Notes under the pieces: model-generated | Seen by the model: only the letters and a program-made list of their open reading frames with translations | What the model was told of the DNA's origin: nothing | Databases searched by the model: none | From: JAGOCV01 sp049445855 | GTDB taxonomy: Bacteria; Pseudomonadota; Gammaproteobacteria; Burkholderiales; Burkholderiaceae_C | Direction of reading: 5' to 3' | Length of the DNA: 64,000 bases | Assembly (NCBI RefSeq): GCF_049445855.1 | Contig: NZ_JBMSDV010000001.1 | Location: forward strand, 434,001-498,000 | Shown here: one piece after another, positions 1 through 8,295 of the stretch | Layout of the letters: every line of letters begins with the position of its first letter | How positions within the stretch are numbered: the stretch's first letter is position 1 | Program-made: the position numbers and the translations under genes

Positions 1-1
1 C

Positions 2-1510
2 TTCGACGACACCAACCCCGAGAAGGAAGAGCAGGAATACGTCGACGGCATCCTCGATGCCGTGCGCTGGCTCGGGTTCGACTGGCAGGCCAACGGCACC
101 GACCATCTCTACTACGCGAGCAACTACTTCGGCTTCATGTACCGCGCCGCCGAACACCTCATCGAGACCGGCAACGCCTATGTCGACGAGCAGACGCCTG
201 AAGAAATGCGCGCCAACCGCGGCGACTTCACCACGCCCGGCAAGAACAGCCCCTTCCGCGACCGCACGCCCGCAGAGAACCTCGCCCGCTTCCGCGAGAT
301 GAAGGACGGCAAGCTGCCCGACGGCGCGGCCGTGCTGCGCGCCAAGATCGACATGGCCTCGCCCAACATCAACCTGCGCGACCCGGCCATCTACCGCATC
401 AAGCACGCCGAGCACCACAACACCGGCAACACCTGGTGCATCTACCCGATGTACACCTTCGCACACCCCATCGAGGACGCGCTGGAGAACATCACCCACA
501 GCATCTGCACGCTGGAATTCGAAGACCAGCGCCCGTTCTACGACTGGCTGCTCGACCGCCTGCGCGAAGGCGGCCTCATCAGCTCGCCGCAACCGCGCCA
601 ATATGAATTTGCGCGGCTGAACCTCACCTATGTGATCACCAGCAAGCGCAAGCTCAAGCACCTGGTGGACAGCGGCATCGTCACCGGCTGGGACGACCCG
701 CGCATGCCCACCATCGTCGGCCTGCGCCGCCGCGGCTACACGCCCGAATCCATCCAGCTCTTCTGCGAACGCATCGGCGTCACCAAGGACTACAGCTGGA
801 TCGACTACGCCAACCTCGACGGCGCCCTGCGTGACGACCTCGACCCCAAGGCCGCCCGCGCCATGGCCGTGCTCGACCCCGTGAAGCTCGTCATCACCAA
901 CTGGGACGAAGTCATGGGCGCCGGCAAGCTCGACGACTGCAGCGCCTCCGTGCACCCGCACCACGCCGAACGCGGCAAGCGCGAATTCAAGTTCGGCAAG
1001 GAACTCTGGATCGAACGCACCGACTACGAAGAAGTGCCGCCCAAGGGCTACAACCGCCTGTACCCCGGCAACAAGGTTCGCCTGAAATACGGCCACGTCA
1101 TCGAATGCACCGGTGCGGTGAAAGACGCCGAAGGCAAGGTGACGGAAGTGCACGCCAACCTCATCCCCGACACCAAGAGCGGTACGCCGGGTGCAGACGC
1201 CATCAAGGTCAAGGGCGTCATCACCTGGGTGGGCGTGAGCGATGCGGTGCCTGCGGAAGTGCGGCTGTATGACCGCCTGTTCACCGATGCGCAGCCGGAT
1301 GCGGGTGGCAAGGACTACCTGACCCTGCTCAACCCGGATTCGCTGAAGGTGACGAACGGGTATGTGGAACCGTCACTGGCGAAGAGCCAGCCGGATGAGA
1401 AGTTCCAGTTCGAACGTCACGGGTACTTTGTGGCGGATCGGAAGGATCATCAGCCGGGGAAGCTGGTGTTCAATCGGGTGACGGGGTTGAAGGATAGTTG
1501 GACAAAGTAA
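2..1510 (+). CDS. glnS: Glutaminyl-tRNA synthetase, 5' truncated by the window edge
   Basis: Charges tRNA-Gln with glutamine in the cytosol (class I aminoacyl-tRNA synthetase). The frame is open from base 2, so the N-terminus and the HIGH motif lie outside the window. Visible parts are the acceptor-binding and catalytic region, a KMSKS-type signature in the form ITSKRKL (about bases 637-657, equivalent to VMSKRKL of E. coli GlnRS), and the two C-terminal anticodon-binding beta-barrels ending in LKDSWTK. The C-terminus looks complete. The stop is only 15 bases before the start of a much more AT-rich gene, so the foreign insert begins right at the glnS stop codon. Confidence 0.97.
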   Translation, partial: FDDTNPEKEEQEYVDGILDAVRWLGFDWQANGTDHLYYASNYFGFMYRAAEHLIETGNAYVDEQTPEEMRANRGDFTTPGKNSPFRDRTPAENLARFREMKDGKLPDGAAVLRAKIDMASPNINLRDPAIYRIKHAEHHNTGNTWCIYPMYTFAHPIEDALENITHSICTLEFEDQRPFYDWLLDRLREGGLISSPQPRQYEFARLNLTYVITSKRKLKHLVDSGIVTGWDDPRMPTIVGLRRRGYTPESIQLFCERIGVTKDYSWIDYANLDGALRDDLDPKAARAMAVLDPVKLVITNWDEVMGAGKLDDCSASVHPHHAERGKREFKFGKELWIERTDYEEVPPKGYNRLYPGNKVRLKYGHVIECTGAVKDAEGKVTEVHANLIPDTKSGTPGADAIKVKGVITWVGVSDAVPAEVRLYDRLFTDAQPDAGGKDYLTLLNPDSLKVTNGYVEPSLAKSQPDEKFQFERHGYFVADRKDHQPGKLVFNRVTGLKDSWTK

Positions 1511-1525
1511 CCGCCCTCTACCTAA

Positions 1526-2842
1526 ATGTCTGCGAAAAAACCCTCCAAAGACCACAAGGCGGACCTCGGCCCGAGTTTAGACAAGGTTCTGGTAGGAGAT
1601 GCACGCCTTCTATCAAGAGAGCTTCCTACTGGAAGCATCGACGTAACCATCACGTCACCTCCCTACTTTGACATGAAGGACTATGGGAGAGCCAATCAGA
1701 TTGGCTATGGTCAAGACTATGCAAACTATCTAAAAGATCTCACTAACGTTTTTTCGGAAGTGCATCGCGCGACCAGGGCAACGGGATCTCTTTGGATAAT
1801 TATTGACACTTTCAGAAAGGGACAAGAAGTTGTCCCTTTGCCGTTCGATCTGGCCAATCACCTCAAGGCTGCCGGCTGGATCCTCAGGGACATCGTAATC
1901 TGGAAGAAAGATCGAACAGTTCCTTGGAGGGCTCAAGGCGCGACGCGCAGAATATTCGAGTACATACTAATCTTCTCTCGTTCTGCGGGCTCATTTAGAT
2001 ATGACCATGAAAAGTTTCGAGATACAGTCGATATCAAGAAGTGGTGGGTCAGGTATCCCGAACGATACAACCCGAAAGGTAAGGCAGCAGAGGAGATATG
2101 GTCATACAGCATCCCAACTCAAGGATCATGGGGAGATCGATACATCGGGCATTTTTGTCCTCTTCCAAGCGATCTGGTTTCCAGAATAGTCCAAATGACA
2201 ACCGACGTCCGGGATGTAGTGCTTGATCCATTTTCCGGCTCAGGAACGGTTCCAACGGTAAGCAAGTTGCTTGATCGGCATTTTGTCGGATTTGAACTCA
2301 ATCGAAGCTACGTTACTCGCTTCGAGAAGCATTTAAAAAGTGAGCTGGAGAAACAACGACAATTAAGTCTAATTCCCCAGTCGCCTAGACACGAAGAAGA
2401 CTTCCGAAACACGATTATTTCCTTGAGAATCCTGAAGTACGGTCGCCTACTGCTTCGCGCTCTCAAGAAAGAGTTTCTAGAAAAACACATCACCGTCCTT
2501 GCATTTAGATCTGCAAGAAAGACCAGCGAGCCACACAAAATCGTTTGCGCCGAGTACGTTGTGTACTCCAAATCAAAATCAGTGCTGTCTAAAGTTCAGC
2601 TTTTAGTTAAAGAAATCACTGAGCGTCCTCCATTTTCAAAATTTGGAATTCAACCGACACTTCTTTTCGCGCACGACTCTTCAGAACTAGAGGAGAAGCG
2701 TCGAGTAGCCACATACTTTCTTTACACAAGCACCAATTCCCATCACTACTCTGGAAAGCTTTTGACAGCAGACGAAGTTTTCAAAATTGACGGGATATTG
2801 TGTAGCCCTATCGGCGTTCAAGTGGAGGAGCCTGATGCCTAA
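1526..2842 (+). CDS. Site-specific DNA methyltransferase, N6-adenine/N4-cytosine type, beta-class motif order
   Basis: A 438-residue protein. The catalytic motif IV TSPPY sits at residues 43-47 and the AdoMet-binding motif DPFSGSGT at 234-241, followed by FVGFELN (253-259). This IV-before-I order is that of beta-class amino-methyltransferases (N6_N4_Mtase family). About 150 residues after residue 285 match nothing I recognise and may be a target-recognition or partner domain. No Shine-Dalgarno is visible at the ATG. The gene starts 15 bases after glnS, leaving no room for its own promoter, so it is probably read from glnS. It overlaps the next gene by 8 bases. The methylated base and target site cannot be told from sequence. 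Codon use is strikingly AT-rich compared with the flanks, which points to horizontal transfer. Confidence 0.9.
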   Translation: MSAKKPSKDHKADLGPSLDKVLVGDARLLSRELPTGSIDVTITSPPYFDMKDYGRANQIGYGQDYANYLKDLTNVFSEVHRATRATGSLWIIIDTFRKGQEVVPLPFDLANHLKAAGWILRDIVIWKKDRTVPWRAQGATRRIFEYILIFSRSAGSFRYDHEKFRDTVDIKKWWVRYPERYNPKGKAAEEIWSYSIPTQGSWGDRYIGHFCPLPSDLVSRIVQMTTDVRDVVLDPFSGSGTVPTVSKLLDRHFVGFELNRSYVTRFEKHLKSELEKQRQLSLIPQSPRHEEDFRNTIISLRILKYGRLLLRALKKEFLEKHITVLAFRSARKTSEPHKIVCAEYVVYSKSKSVLSKVQLLVKEITERPPFSKFGIQPTLLFAHDSSELEEKRRVATYFLYTSTNSHHYSGKLLTADEVFKIDGILCSPIGVQVEEPDA

Positions 2843-4556
2843 GAAGCCAACTAAGAAAGTAAAGAAAAAAATTGATCCTCAAAAGCTAATACAGCGACGT
2901 CATCGCTTGACGAATCGCGCTATTTTTAAGCGCCTGGGATTCACTTGGATAAAGTCAGATGGATTAACTTTCAAATTCCAAGAAAGAACCGGTGAAATCG
3001 ATGACATTCTTATTTACGAGAACATTATCGTCATCACTGAATACACGACCGGAAAAGGCGATAGCGGGCACCTGACAAAGAAATCCATTCTTTACGAGAA
3101 AATTTTGAACAGCAAAGAGGATTGGATTTCTGAGTATCAAACGTTGAATGAAAGCTTTGGAGAAATAATTAAAAGACAAAGCTACGAACTAGTCGATTAC
3201 CAATTATTCATTGTCTATGCCTCCCAGCAGGGAGTTGGCGAGGAAATATCAAACGCCTTCCAGCATTACAGATTCTTTGATGGGACTATTTCTCGATACT
3301 TTGACGCCCTGAGCAAAACCATTCATCAATCTGCACGTCATGAGTTTTTCAACTATCTAGGCGTTGATCTTGAGAAAGTTGGTCAGCGAGTTCTAACGTC
3401 GTCAGGGCAATCACAAACGTTCTCAGGGCATCTTCTCCCCGAAGGCAACAGCGGATATCCGAAAGGCTTCAAGGTTGCATCTTTCTATGCAGACCCCGCC
3501 ACATTACTTGAGATTTCATACGTACTTCGCCGCGACAGTTGGAGAGATCAAGACGGGCTCTACCAACGCATTCTTATCAAGTCGAAGATAGCAAGAATGC
3601 GTCAATATTTGACAACACAAAGACGCGTTTTTGTTAATAACATCATTGTGACACTTCCGAGCGAAGCGCGGCTTCTAGATCCGAAGTCACAGTCTCAAGT
3701 TGACCCTTCCTCAGTCTCTCGAGTTCAGGCAATTAATCTCTCTGTCCCAATAAAGGCGAACATGGTCGGCCTAGTGGATGGTCAGCATCGAGTCTTCTGC
3801 TACCACGAGTCACCAGGGGACCCTCTCGAGAAAGAAATTTCTCGGCAGAGACAGCGACAAAATTTACTAGTAACTGGCATCATTTTCCCCGCTTCGTGGA
3901 AGGACGCGGAGCGACGCGAGTTTGAGGCAAAGCTATTCTTAGAGATCAACGATACACAAGCAAAAGCCAAGTCAGTGCTCAGGCAAAGCATTGAAGTTCT
4001 TCTGAATCCGTTCTCTACCATTGCAATCTCAAAAGAAACTGCCAATCGTCTGTCGCGCCGAGGTCCGTTAGCCAAGCTACTTCAGACGAACTTTTTTGAT
4101 CCCCCAGATAAGATCAAAACCAGTTCCATTGTGAGTTATGGTTTGAGCCCGCTAGTTAAACTAGAGGGGAGCGATTGTTTGTATTCCATTTGGAAGCATC
4201 AGGAGAAGGGGCTGCTGCTAGATAAAAAAGCTGCGAAGTCTGACAGGGAACGTGTTCTGAGCGAATACATTGATTTTTGCGTTCTGGAAATTTCTACCTT
4301 TTTTTCATCAATTAAAAGAACTCTGCCGACAGATGATTGGCAACCGAGCTCCAAGAGGCAGAAGCACGCACTAAGTCCCACAACGATAAACGGGTTCTTT
4401 GTTTGTATGAGACTTTTGATCGAAGCTAAATTATTAGGATCAGAAGATTTCTATCTAAAGAAGTTGTCTAAGCTGAGCTCGGTTCAGATGCAAAGCTATA
4501 AATCAAGTGCATGGAAATCGCTCGGCGAGGATATATACCGGACGTGTTTCACTTAA
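2835..4556 (+). CDS. DGQHR-domain protein (DndB-like) with an uncharacterised N-terminal domain
   Basis: A 573-residue protein. The ATG at 2835 is chosen because GGAGGAG lies 4 bases upstream; a longer reading from 2787 lacks such a site. The signature D-G-Q-H-R is at residues 315-319, in a segment typical of the DGQHR/DndB family, whose DndB member regulates DNA phosphorothioation. The first 12 residues are Lys-rich. Residues about 54-83 run acidic-hydrophobic strand, EYTTGK, then KK, loosely like a PD-(D/E)XK nuclease core but without a clean ExK, so nuclease activity is only a possibility. The gene overlaps the methyltransferase by 8 bases, a translationally coupled pair. No dndA/C/D/E or sulfur-modification gene is nearby, so the family's known role may not apply. 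AT-rich like its partner. Confidence 0.85.
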   Translation: MPKKPTKKVKKKIDPQKLIQRRHRLTNRAIFKRLGFTWIKSDGLTFKFQERTGEIDDILIYENIIVITEYTTGKGDSGHLTKKSILYEKILNSKEDWISEYQTLNESFGEIIKRQSYELVDYQLFIVYASQQGVGEEISNAFQHYRFFDGTISRYFDALSKTIHQSARHEFFNYLGVDLEKVGQRVLTSSGQSQTFSGHLLPEGNSGYPKGFKVASFYADPATLLEISYVLRRDSWRDQDGLYQRILIKSKIARMRQYLTTQRRVFVNNIIVTLPSEARLLDPKSQSQVDPSSVSRVQAINLSVPIKANMVGLVDGQHRVFCYHESPGDPLEKEISRQRQRQNLLVTGIIFPASWKDAERREFEAKLFLEINDTQAKAKSVLRQSIEVLLNPFSTIAISKETANRLSRRGPLAKLLQTNFFDPPDKIKTSSIVSYGLSPLVKLEGSDCLYSIWKHQEKGLLLDKKAAKSDRERVLSEYIDFCVLEISTFFSSIKRTLPTDDWQPSSKRQKHALSPTTINGFFVCMRLLIEAKLLGSEDFYLKKLSKLSSVQMQSYKSSAWKSLGEDIYRTCFT

Positions 4557-5329
4557 CGGATATCTCAATATTTTTGGCAGCGCACAAGCCTTCGGGATTC
4601 TTGACGCATAAGTCCCCTCTCGACCCTCACGAAACCCGTATCGTCGTCCAGGCTGTTCGTGACCAGATCGGCCAACACGTCTATCCCGTCCATCGGCTCG
4701 ACAAGGGCACCTGCGGCGTCCTGCTGCTCGCGCTCAATCCGGATGCGGCACGTTCACTCACGCAGTCTTTCGCCACGCAGCAGGTGCGCAAGCGCTATCT
4801 GGCTTTCGTGCGCGGCTGGCCGCCGGAGACGGCGTTTGTGGACCATGCGCTGAAGCCTGACGACGCGCCGGCCGACGCGGCCGCGCAGTCGGCGCAGACA
4901 CGGTTCACGAGGTTGGCGTGCTTCGAGATTCCCGATTCGGCAGACGGCCGCTTTCCGACGACGCGTGTGGCGCTGGCGGCGGCGGAGCCGCTGACGGGGC
5001 GGCGGCACCAGATACGGCGGCATCTCAAGCACATGGCGCATCCGATCATCGGCGACGCGACGCATGGCAAGGGGCCGCTGAACCGCTGGTGGGCGGCGCG
5101 GCTGGGCCTGCAGCGGCTGTGGCTGCATTCGCAGAGCCTGGCGTTTCCGCATCCGGAAACGGGCGAGACGGTGACGGTGGAAAGCGGGCTGCGCTGGGTG
5201 CCGGGCGTGTCGGGCGATTCGCCGGGCGCGGGTGAGCTGGTAGCTTCGCCTGACGTGGCGGAGCTGGAGCCGGTGCAGCAGTGGCTAGGCTTGTGGGCTC
5301 ATCTGCGGACCTTTGCGGTTCAGCCCTGA
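4544..5329 (+). CDS. truC: tRNA pseudouridine(65) synthase, RluA family
   Basis: Isomerises U65 in tRNA to pseudouridine (TruC subgroup of the RluA family). Evidence is the NKPSG-like segment AAHKPSGFLTHKS near the N-terminus, the catalytic HRLDKGTCG at residues 50-58 (Asp53), and TGRRHQIRRHLKH with HPIIGD, as in E. coli TruC. The GTG at 4544 gives 261 residues and an N-terminus of family length; an ATG at 4511 is possible but adds 11 unrelated residues. The GTG start overlaps the previous stop by 13 bases. The first 25 or so codons are AT-rich like the upstream insert, then composition jumps to the genome norm, so the insert boundary seems to lie inside this gene. The gene converges on DUF3297 across a 36-base palindrome. 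Confidence 0.88.
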   Translation: MFHLTDISIFLAAHKPSGFLTHKSPLDPHETRIVVQAVRDQIGQHVYPVHRLDKGTCGVLLLALNPDAARSLTQSFATQQVRKRYLAFVRGWPPETAFVDHALKPDDAPADAAAQSAQTRFTRLACFEIPDSADGRFPTTRVALAAAEPLTGRRHQIRRHLKHMAHPIIGDATHGKGPLNRWWAARLGLQRLWLHSQSLAFPHPETGETVTVESGLRWVPGVSGDSPGAGELVASPDVAELEPVQQWLGLWAHLRTFAVQP

Positions 5330-5330
5330 A

Positions 5331-5366
5331 TACCCAATTTGGGTACGCGCGTACCCAAATTGGGTA
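5331..5366. repeat. 36-base perfect palindrome, possible bidirectional terminator
   Basis: The whole stretch equals its own reverse complement. It is built from two 15-base units (TACCCAATTTGGGTA and its complement), each nearly self-palindromic, joined by a CGCGCG core. It sits between the convergent ends of truC and the DUF3297 gene. It could form one long hairpin in RNA from either strand, but there is no clear T-tract, so terminator function is an inference. Confidence 0.75.
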
Positions 5367-5374
5367 ACTCGCCC

Positions 5375-5650
5375 TCAGCGGTAATACGCCTCGACCTTGC
5401 CCTTGAGCTTGATCAGCAGCGGCTGGCCCTTGCGGTCGAGCGTCTTGCCCGAGGGCACCTTGATCCAGCCTTCGCTCAAACAATATTCCTCGACGTCGAA
5501 GCGCTCCTTGTCGTTGAAGCGGATGCCGATGGGATGTTCGAAGACGGCGGCCACGTGGTGCGGGCTTCGCGGGTCCACCGACAGGTGGTCCGGCAGCGGT
5601 GGGCGTTCGGTGGCGGGGGAAGCGGCGGCGGTGTCTTGCGGTTCGGTCAT
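5375..5650 (-). CDS. DUF3297 family protein
   Basis: A 91-residue soluble protein. After a variable Pro-rich N-terminus (about 20 residues) it has the family hallmarks LPDHLSVDPRSPHHVAAVFE, GIRFNDKER, VEEYCLSEGWIKVP and a C-terminal LKGKVEAYYR. The family is widespread in proteobacteria and has no established function. The gene lies 11 bases downstream of the class V aminotransferase on the same strand, so the two are probably cotranscribed. Confidence 0.88.
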   Translation of the reverse strand: MTEPQDTAAASPATERPPLPDHLSVDPRSPHHVAAVFEHPIGIRFNDKERFDVEEYCLSEGWIKVPSGKTLDRKGQPLLIKLKGKVEAYYR

Positions 5651-5661
5651 GCAGTCTGTGT

Positions 5662-6834
5662 TCAGGCGGGTTGTGCGGTCTTCTCAGCGGCGGCTTCGGG
5701 CGCGGTGACGCCCATGCGGTCGAGCGCAGCGGCCAGATGGGCCACGGTGCGGTCCACGTTGTGCCACTTCTCCAGGCCGAAGAGGCCGATGCGGAAGGTC
5801 TTGAAGTCTGCCCCTTCGTCGCATTGCAGGGGCACACCAGCGGCGCTCTGCACGCCTTCGGCGATGAATTTCTTGCCGGACTGGATGTCCGGGTCGCTGG
5901 TGTAGCTCACCACGACGCCGGGGGCCTTGAAGCCGTCGGCGGCCACGCTGGCGAAGCCGCGGCTCTCGAACAACTGGCGCACCTTGCGGCCGAGTTCTTC
6001 CTGTTCGGTGCGGACCTTGGCGAAGCCGTAGGCCTGCGTTTCCTTCATGACCACGGCCAGACGCGTGAGCGCGTCGGTGGGCATGGTGGCGTGGTACATG
6101 TGGCCACCGCCTTCGTACGCTTCCATGATCTGCAGCCACTTCTTGAGGTCGCAGGCGAAGCTGCTGCTCGTGGTGCCGTCGATAGCTTGCCGTGCACGCT
6201 CGCTCATCATCACCATGGCGCAGCAGGGCGAGCTGCTCCAGCCCTTCTGCGGCGCGGACACGAGCAGGTCCACGCCCGTGGCTTGCATGTCCACCCACAT
6301 CGCGCCGGACGCGATGCAGTCCAGCACGAACAGGCCGCCCACCGCATGCACCGCGTCGGCCACGGCGCGCAGGTAGCTGTCGGGCAGGATCATGCCGCTG
6401 GCGGTTTCGACATGCGGCGCAAACACAACCGCAGGCTTCTGCTGCGCGATCGTGGCGACCACTTCGTCGATGGGTGCCGGCTGCCAGGCGGCCGTTGCGC
6501 CTTGCGCCACCTTGCGGGCCTTGAGCACGGTGGACGCCGCGGGGATGTTGCCCATCTCGAAGATCTGGGTCCAGCGGTAGCTGAACCAGCCATTGCGCAG
6601 CACCATGACGTTCTTGCCGGTGGCGAACTGGCGCGCCACGGCCTCCATGCCGAAGGTGCCGCTGCCGGGCACGAGCGCGACAGCATGCGCCTTGTACACG
6701 TCCTTGAGGATCGAGGAGATGTCGCGCATGACGCCCTGGAAGTTGCGTGACATGTGGTTGAGCGCGCGGTCGGTGTAGACCACCGAGAACTCGAGCAGGC
6801 CGTCGGGGTCGACGTTGGGCAGCAGTCCGGGCAT
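5662..6834 (-). CDS. Class V PLP-dependent aminotransferase (alanine-glyoxylate / phosphonate transaminase group)
   Basis: A 390-residue fold-type I aminotransferase. GSGTFGMEAV (residues 58-67) matches the phosphate-cup segment. D172 in LFVLDCIASG corresponds to the pyridine-nitrogen aspartate, and K197 in SAPQKGWSS is the expected Schiff-base lysine. The family covers alanine-glyoxylate, serine-pyruvate, ureidoglycine-glyoxylate and 2-aminoethylphosphonate transaminases; the sequence does not settle the substrate. The DUF3297 gene follows directly. No phosphonate or purine genes lie nearby. Confidence 0.88.
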   Translation of the reverse strand: MPGLLPNVDPDGLLEFSVVYTDRALNHMSRNFQGVMRDISSILKDVYKAHAVALVPGSGTFGMEAVARQFATGKNVMVLRNGWFSYRWTQIFEMGNIPAASTVLKARKVAQGATAAWQPAPIDEVVATIAQQKPAVVFAPHVETASGMILPDSYLRAVADAVHAVGGLFVLDCIASGAMWVDMQATGVDLLVSAPQKGWSSSPCCAMVMMSERARQAIDGTTSSSFACDLKKWLQIMEAYEGGGHMYHATMPTDALTRLAVVMKETQAYGFAKVRTEQEELGRKVRQLFESRGFASVAADGFKAPGVVVSYTSDPDIQSGKKFIAEGVQSAAGVPLQCDEGADFKTFRIGLFGLEKWHNVDRTVAHLAAALDRMGVTAPEAAAEKTAQPA

Positions 6835-6926
6835 GAGGGCCTCCTTGTTAGCGAAAACGGGGAACCGCGCAGCTTAGCACCGACGCAAAGCCATGCGCAC
6901 AGGGGGATTACCCAGCAGGCATGCGG

Positions 6927-7580
6927 CTATTTCAGCAGGCCGACGTCTTGCAGCGTGTCGCGCAGTTCGTTCGCGAAACGTTCGTAGCCTTTCGCGTTGG
7001 CGTGCACCTGGTCGGACCGCAGCGACGAGTCGCCCAGCACGCGCGACCAGCCCTTGGCATGCAGGGGCACCTGCATCTCGGTGGCGACGCTTTCGTACAG
7101 CGCATGGTCGCTGAGCGAACTCGTCACCGCCGACATGATGTTCAGTGCGGGCACCGCCACCAGCAGCACCTGGGCGCCCGCGTCCTTGCATTGCTGGCAG
7201 ATGGCGCGGAGGGTGGCGCGCGTGTCGGCCTCGGGCTTTTTCTGCAGGAAGTCGTTGCCGCCCGCGCAGACCAGCACGAGCGCGGGCTTGTGCTCCTGCA
7301 ACAAACCGGGGGTGCGTTCGAGGATCTGCGCGGCCGTCTCACCGGTCACGCCGGCGTTGACGACATTCCAGCCCGTCAGGCGCGCCAGCACCGTGGGGTA
7401 GCTGGTCTCGGGCGTCGCGCCGTAGCCGAAGGTGAGCGAATCGCCCAGCGCGAGCACTGTAGCGCCGGCGGGCACAGCCTGCATCTTCGGGCCCTTGCGG
7501 CCGCAGGCGGCGAGCAGCGCGGCGGACGAAGCGGCCAGGCCCATGCCGAGAACCCGGCGGCGGCTGGGGCAATCCGTCAC
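6927..7580 (-). CDS. SGNH-fold arylesterase / lysophospholipase, exported lipoprotein
   Basis: A 217-residue TesA-like esterase. The N-terminus has twin arginines (RRRVLG), a hydrophobic stretch and a lipobox LLAAC, so it is probably exported and lipid-anchored. SGNH blocks are visible: GDSLTFGYG (catalytic Ser), the conserved Gly in NAGVTGET, GGNDFL (Asn), and DQVHANAKGY (Asp and His). The start is a GTG one base after the stop of the upstream alpha/beta-hydrolase gene, so the two hydrolases are almost certainly translated from one message. The natural ester substrate is unknown. Confidence 0.88.
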   Translation of the reverse strand: MTDCPSRRRVLGMGLAASSAALLAACGRKGPKMQAVPAGATVLALGDSLTFGYGATPETSYPTVLARLTGWNVVNAGVTGETAAQILERTPGLLQEHKPALVLVCAGGNDFLQKKPEADTRATLRAICQQCKDAGAQVLLVAVPALNIMSAVTSSLSDHALYESVATEMQVPLHAKGWSRVLGDSSLRSDQVHANAKGYERFANELRDTLQDVGLLK

Positions 7581-7581
7581 C

Positions 7582-8238
7582 TCAGGCCTTCAGCACGTCA
7601 AGCAGCCACTTGTTCATGTCCGCCACTTCTTCCATGCACACGGTGTGCGGCATGTCGTACTCGTGCCATTCGACGCCGTAGCCCAGCGCGCGCAGTGCGT
7701 CGCGCGAAGCGACGGCGCGGGGCAGCACGATCATCGGGTCTTGTCGGCCATGCGCGAGGAAGATGCGCGTGTTGGCGTTGGCTTCGCTGCGTTCAGCCGC
7801 CGTGAGCGTGGCCAGCGGCAGATAGCCGGACATGCCGAGGATGCCTGCCAGCGGCTCTGCGTGGCGCAGCCCGACCATGAGCGACATGGCGCAGCCCTGC
7901 GAGAAGCCGGCGATCACGATGCGGCTGGCCGGCATGCCGCGCTGCTTCTCGCGCGCGATGAGCGCTTCGATGGCGGCCTGCGACTTGCGCAGCCCGGCTT
8001 CGTCTTCCTGGCTGCGGTCGTGCGCGATGTCGTACCACGCAGGCATGACATAGCCATTGTTCATGGTGACCGGGATGTGCGGCGCATGCGGGAAGATGAA
8101 ACGTACGGGGCCGACGGCGGACAGGTCCCACTCCTGCGCGATGGGCACGAAGTCGTTGCCGTTGGCCCCCAGGCCGTGCATGACAAAAATGGTGGCAACC
8201 GGGTTGGGTGCGGTTTCGATCTCGATGGCGTCAAGCAT
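7582..8238 (-). CDS. Carboxylesterase / phospholipase, alpha/beta hydrolase
   Basis: A 218-residue cytosolic hydrolase of the acyl-protein thioesterase / carboxylesterase family. MHGLGANGNDF near residue 20 holds the oxyanion region, GFSQGCAMS holds the nucleophilic Ser, HGRQDPMI holds the Asp, and MPHTVCMEE holds the His. There is no signal peptide. It is the first gene of a two-gene unit with the SGNH esterase. Members hydrolyse short- to medium-chain esters; the physiological substrate is not evident. Confidence 0.9.
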   Translation of the reverse strand: MLDAIEIETAPNPVATIFVMHGLGANGNDFVPIAQEWDLSAVGPVRFIFPHAPHIPVTMNNGYVMPAWYDIAHDRSQEDEAGLRKSQAAIEALIAREKQRGMPASRIVIAGFSQGCAMSLMVGLRHAEPLAGILGMSGYLPLATLTAAERSEANANTRIFLAHGRQDPMIVLPRAVASRDALRALGYGVEWHEYDMPHTVCMEEVADMNKWLLDVLKA

Positions 8239-8295
8239 GGCTGTTCAGGAGCGTCCGGAAGCGTTCAGGGGAAAAGGAGTTCCGAGCATAGCGGC

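Noticed and set aside
1500..1560. tRNA or direct repeats at the AT-rich insert edge
   Set aside because: Looked for a tRNA end or matching repeats at both borders as integration marks; none seen, and no integrase is present.
5599..6750. 383-codon open frame on + strand
   Set aside because: Antisense to the class V aminotransferase; its translation is His/Gly/Ala-rich noise expected opposite a GC-rich gene.
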